A DNA stretch of 9,269 nt from Bryobacterales bacterium (GTDB lineage: Bacteria; Acidobacteriota; Terriglobia; Bryobacterales; Bryobacteraceae). Shown here one piece after another: positions 7,123 through 9,269 of the stretch. The stretch lies in assembly GCA_025353235.1 (NCBI GenBank), contig JANXQZ010000265.1, forward strand, positions 1 through 9,269, read 5' to 3'. Numbering within the stretch: the stretch's first letter is position 1; every line of letters begins with the position of its first letter. The position numbers and the translations under genes are program-made. Under the pieces are notes generated by a model. The model did no database searches. It saw only the letters and a list, made by a program, of their open reading frames with translations, and was not told the origin of the DNA.

Positions 7123-7857
7123 TTAGGCGTGAGTACCGACCGAAGCGGCATTAAGCAGCATAACAATCCGGGAGCGAATCTGCGCAGTCACAGCCGTTCG
7201 GGCTTGCAATGCGAGGCCGGTGGTGACGATGGGATCGCCAATGCGCACCTGCACGTCGCCGCCGCGAACGTGAAGCGAGTGCATGGGAAGAATTTCACGA
7301 GTTCCGCACAGCGCGACCGGGACGATCGGCACTGCAGCTTTGATCGCGGTATAGGCTGCTCCCTCCTTAAATTCCTGCAGCTCCCCATTTTCGGAACGCC
7401 CGCCTTCCGGGAAAATCAGCACCGAAATGTGTCGCTGGTTGATGATTCGGGCAGCGTGCGAGAGCGCCCGTATGGAACCGCGCGGATCTTCGAGGGGCAC
7501 GGCGACGTGTCCGGCACGCTGGAGGTGAGTGCCCAGGAACGGGATTTGAAAAAGGCCTTTTTTGGCCATAAAACGAAAATTGACGGGAAGCGTGGCCAGA
7601 ATCACCGGAGTATCCATATAGCTGAGGTGATTCGGACAGATAACATAATGCGCGCCGGGCAACAGCTTCTCAAGACCTTCCGACTCCACTCGAATACCGC
7701 ATAGGAAGCAGATCGCACGGCCCCAAGATCGCGCGACTTTCATTTGCCGATCGCCAGTAGGATCGAAGAATGAGAGCAGCACTCCATACGCTCCGAAAAG
7801 AATGGTGGCTATCGAAGCGAGAGGAATGGTGATCAGAATCGCGCGCAGAAACGACAT
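7123..7857 (-). CDS. plsC: 1-acyl-sn-glycerol-3-phosphate acyltransferase (lysophosphatidate acyltransferase)
   Basis: PlsC transfers an acyl chain to the sn-2 position of lysophosphatidate, giving phosphatidate, the precursor of membrane phospholipids, at the inner face of the cytoplasmic membrane. The protein has 244 residues, normal for the family. A hydrophobic N-terminal anchor (about 6-31) is followed by the four acyltransferase motifs in order: NHLSYMD (H77, D82, the catalytic HX4D), FRFMAKKGLFQIPFLG (94-109, substrate region), FPEGGRS (149-155) and VPIVPVAL (176-183). The ATG at 7857 is chosen because MSFLRAILITIP begins the membrane anchor; upstream is only a weak purine stretch (AAAAGAAA). 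The frame stays open further upstream, but that part lies over folC and has no family similarity. It follows folC by 8 bases in the same operon. The acyl-chain donor (acyl-ACP or acyl-CoA) cannot be read from the sequence. Confidence 0.92.
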   Translation of the reverse strand: MSFLRAILITIPLASIATILFGAYGVLLSFFDPTGDRQMKVARSWGRAICFLCGIRVESEGLEKLLPGAHYVICPNHLSYMDTPVILATLPVNFRFMAKKGLFQIPFLGTHLQRAGHVAVPLEDPRGSIRALSHAARIINQRHISVLIFPEGGRSENGELQEFKEGAAYTAIKAAVPIVPVALCGTREILPMHSLHVRGGDVQVRIGDPIVTTGLALQARTAVTAQIRSRIVMLLNAASVGTHA

Positions 7858-7865
7858 TTTCTTTT

Positions 7866-9092
7866 CTATTGTACGAGCAAGGCTCGTGCTTCCCCCACCA
7901 CGAAAAGCGATCCAGTGATAAAGACAACGTCGCTCGCGCCGACGCCAAGTAGATGTTCCAGCGCCTCGCTCACGCTGTGCGTGATAACCGCGCCCGTTGC
8001 CGGTATGTCCTCGGGCGGCATCGCGCGCGAGTTGGCTGGCATGGTGAGAACGATGTGACTGACAAGAGGAAAGAGAGCGGCAACGGTCTCGGTCAAAGAC
8101 TTGTCGCGCATCACGCCGTAAATGAGCCAAATGTTGCGACCCGCGTAAAAGCGCTGGATATAGCCCACGAGGGCGCGCGTGCCGGCAGCATTGTGAGCGC
8201 CATCGAGGATGATTTCTGGATGCTCTGAGACACGCTCCAGTCGACCGGGCCAGCGTGTGAGCGCGATGCCGTACGGGGATACGCCGAGCTGATGCAGAGC
8301 AATCGCGGCAGTCCGCGCATTCTCTACTTGGTGCTCGCCCGGCAAGGGGCACACTATCTGTAAATTTCGAATCCGAAACCGGCTCCCGCGCGCATCCAGT
8401 TCAAGATCTTCCACGGGCCATTCATCGGCGAACGTGTAGGGTCCCATCGCTCGTTCCCGGAGTATGGCGGCAGCCCCTGGATTCTGATGGGCGAACACAG
8501 CCGGCACGCCTGGCTTCAAGATGCCAGCTTTCTCCGCCGCAATCTTCGCGATCGTATCGCCTAGAAACGACTCATGGTCCAAGTCGATCGGAGTGATGAC
8601 GCAGAGATCAGGCTGCACCACGTTGGTTGCGTCCAACCGCCCGCCCATTCCGACCTCAAGCACCGTCCAGTCCACTCCCGCATCGCGGAATACAACGAAG
8701 GCCATGGCGGTCAGGTTCTCAAAGTAGGGAAGGGGCAGGTCGAGTTCGCCGGAACGAAGCATGCGCTCTGCGGTCTCATGGACCGTGTTGAAGGCCAAGG
8801 CAAATTGGTCAGGGGTGATCGGCTCGCCCGCGATCCGAATGCGTTCGGTAGGTTCGGAGAGATGAGGGGAAGTGTAAAGGCCGGTCCGCAGTCCGGCGGA
8901 GCGGAGTCCGCTCTCGATCATCGCCGATGTGGAACCCTTCCCGTTGGTTCCGGCGACGTGCACGCAGCGACTGGCTCGTTCGGGATTTCCCAATGCTTTG
9001 AGCAACGGCGCAATCCGCTCCAGACCGAGTTTCGCCGTATGAATTTCGTTCCCAAGGGAATAGAGGTATCGGACTGACTCGGCGTAGGTCAA
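7866..9092 (-). CDS. folC: Bifunctional dihydrofolate synthase / folylpolyglutamate synthase
   Basis: FolC adds glutamate to dihydropteroate and then to reduced folates, using ATP, in the cytoplasm. The protein has 408 residues, slightly shorter than many homologues. All family landmarks are present: the P-loop GTNGKGS (48-54), YTSPHL (73-78), E146 in EVGMGGRLDATN (146-157), DHESFLGDT (172-180), K188 in AAEKAG as the likely carbamylated lysine, WPGRLE (281-286), DGAHN (297-301) and TGSLFVVGEAR (393-403). Whether it has both activities or only one cannot be told by eye. The start is TTG at 9092. It is the only start after an in-frame TAA at 9105-9107, and it overlaps the stop of the upstream membrane-protein gene as TTGA, which points to coupled translation. 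GGAGG lies only one base before it, so that site is too close to serve; AAGAG about nine bases upstream is a better candidate. plsC follows 8 bases downstream. Confidence 0.94.
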   Translation of the reverse strand: MTYAESVRYLYSLGNEIHTAKLGLERIAPLLKALGNPERASRCVHVAGTNGKGSTSAMIESGLRSAGLRTGLYTSPHLSEPTERIRIAGEPITPDQFALAFNTVHETAERMLRSGELDLPLPYFENLTAMAFVVFRDAGVDWTVLEVGMGGRLDATNVVQPDLCVITPIDLDHESFLGDTIAKIAAEKAGILKPGVPAVFAHQNPGAAAILRERAMGPYTFADEWPVEDLELDARGSRFRIRNLQIVCPLPGEHQVENARTAAIALHQLGVSPYGIALTRWPGRLERVSEHPEIILDGAHNAAGTRALVGYIQRFYAGRNIWLIYGVMRDKSLTETVAALFPLVSHIVLTMPANSRAMPPEDIPATGAVITHSVSEALEHLLGVGASDVVFITGSLFVVGEARALLVQ

Positions 9093-9269
9093 ACCTCCAT
9101 TCTCTTATTGCGCACAAAGATGAATCGGCCCAGTCCGCCCAGGAACAAGCATCCGCCGACGACCTTGGCCTCAAAAATTCGCCAAGAAGCAACGTCCGCA
9201 GGCGGTGCCATGGATAACAAAATGGCAGCAACGGAAATGCTCAAACCAAGAGCCGGGGCCAGACGTTGG
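9089..9269 (-). CDS. C-terminal part of a small membrane protein of unknown function (partial, runs off right edge)
   Basis: On the minus strand, 59 codons and a TGA stop (9089-9091) are visible; the N-terminus lies outside the window. The fragment has two hydrophobic stretches, one ending in SISVAAILLSMAPP and one with EAKVVGGCLFLGGLGRFIF, then a basic tail VRNKRMEV. By the positive-inside rule the C-terminus should face the cytoplasm. I do not recognise the family. Its stop overlaps the folC start by four bases (TTGA), so it belongs to the folC-plsC operon. The open frame, membrane character and exact junction with folC are the evidence that it is real. Confidence 0.6.
   Translation of the reverse strand, partial: QRLAPALGLSISVAAILLSMAPPADVASWRIFEAKVVGGCLFLGGLGRFIFVRNKRMEV

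Noticed and set aside
7858..8352. N-terminal extension of the plsC frame to 409 residues
   Set aside because: It lies within folC in another frame and is low-complexity Arg/Ala/Ser; PlsC proteins are normally about 240 residues and start at the membrane anchor.
8574..9077. 167-codon plus-strand open frame antisense to folC
   Set aside because: folC is unmistakable on the other strand, and this frame has no domain features.
9098..9100. ATG just before folC as its start codon
   Set aside because: It is out of frame with folC and reads ATG GAG GTT TGA, the last codons of the upstream membrane-protein gene.

Overview
The window looks like an ordinary, gene-dense stretch of chromosome from a GC-rich, Gram-negative-type bacterium. 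The best guess is Acidobacteriota, near Bryobacterales/Solibacter. This is inferred from protein flavour (a secreted DUF5107-TPR protein, a secreted protein of repeated beta-rich modules, an EMO-type Fe-S protein) and from a long palindromic intergenic repeat; no rRNA or other marker settles it. I found no rRNA, tRNA, CRISPR array, transposase, phage gene or plasmid function. There is no gene-free stretch over 300 bases. I did not find a convincing undescribed multi-gene system.

Layout, left to right. Positions 1-3033 hold a two-gene minus-strand unit: a UDP-glucuronate decarboxylase-like sugar-nucleotide enzyme, then a secreted DUF5107/TPR protein that overlaps its end by 17 bases and runs off the left edge. 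Diverging from it on the plus strand (3070-4944) is a membrane Fe-S oxidoreductase with five predicted membrane helices, two [4Fe-4S] motifs and two CCG domains, of the type that passes electrons from electron-transfer flavoprotein to menaquinone. It converges on a minus-strand exported amidohydrolase (4991-6073), and a perfect 23-bp inverted repeat lies over the junction. Upstream of the amidohydrolase, 29 bases away, is a secreted protein with two copies of a beta-rich module (6103-6999).

Positions 7123-9269 hold a tight minus-strand housekeeping operon: the tail of a small membrane protein, folC (start overlaps the previous stop as TTGA) and plsC (8-base gap). It links folate polyglutamylation with phospholipid synthesis, probably only as housekeeping neighbours.

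Four of the seven genes whose starts are visible use GTG or TTG, so start positions deserve care. The largest uninterrupted plus-strand frame, from 1942, is misleading: its first 376 codons are antisense to the sugar-nucleotide gene.
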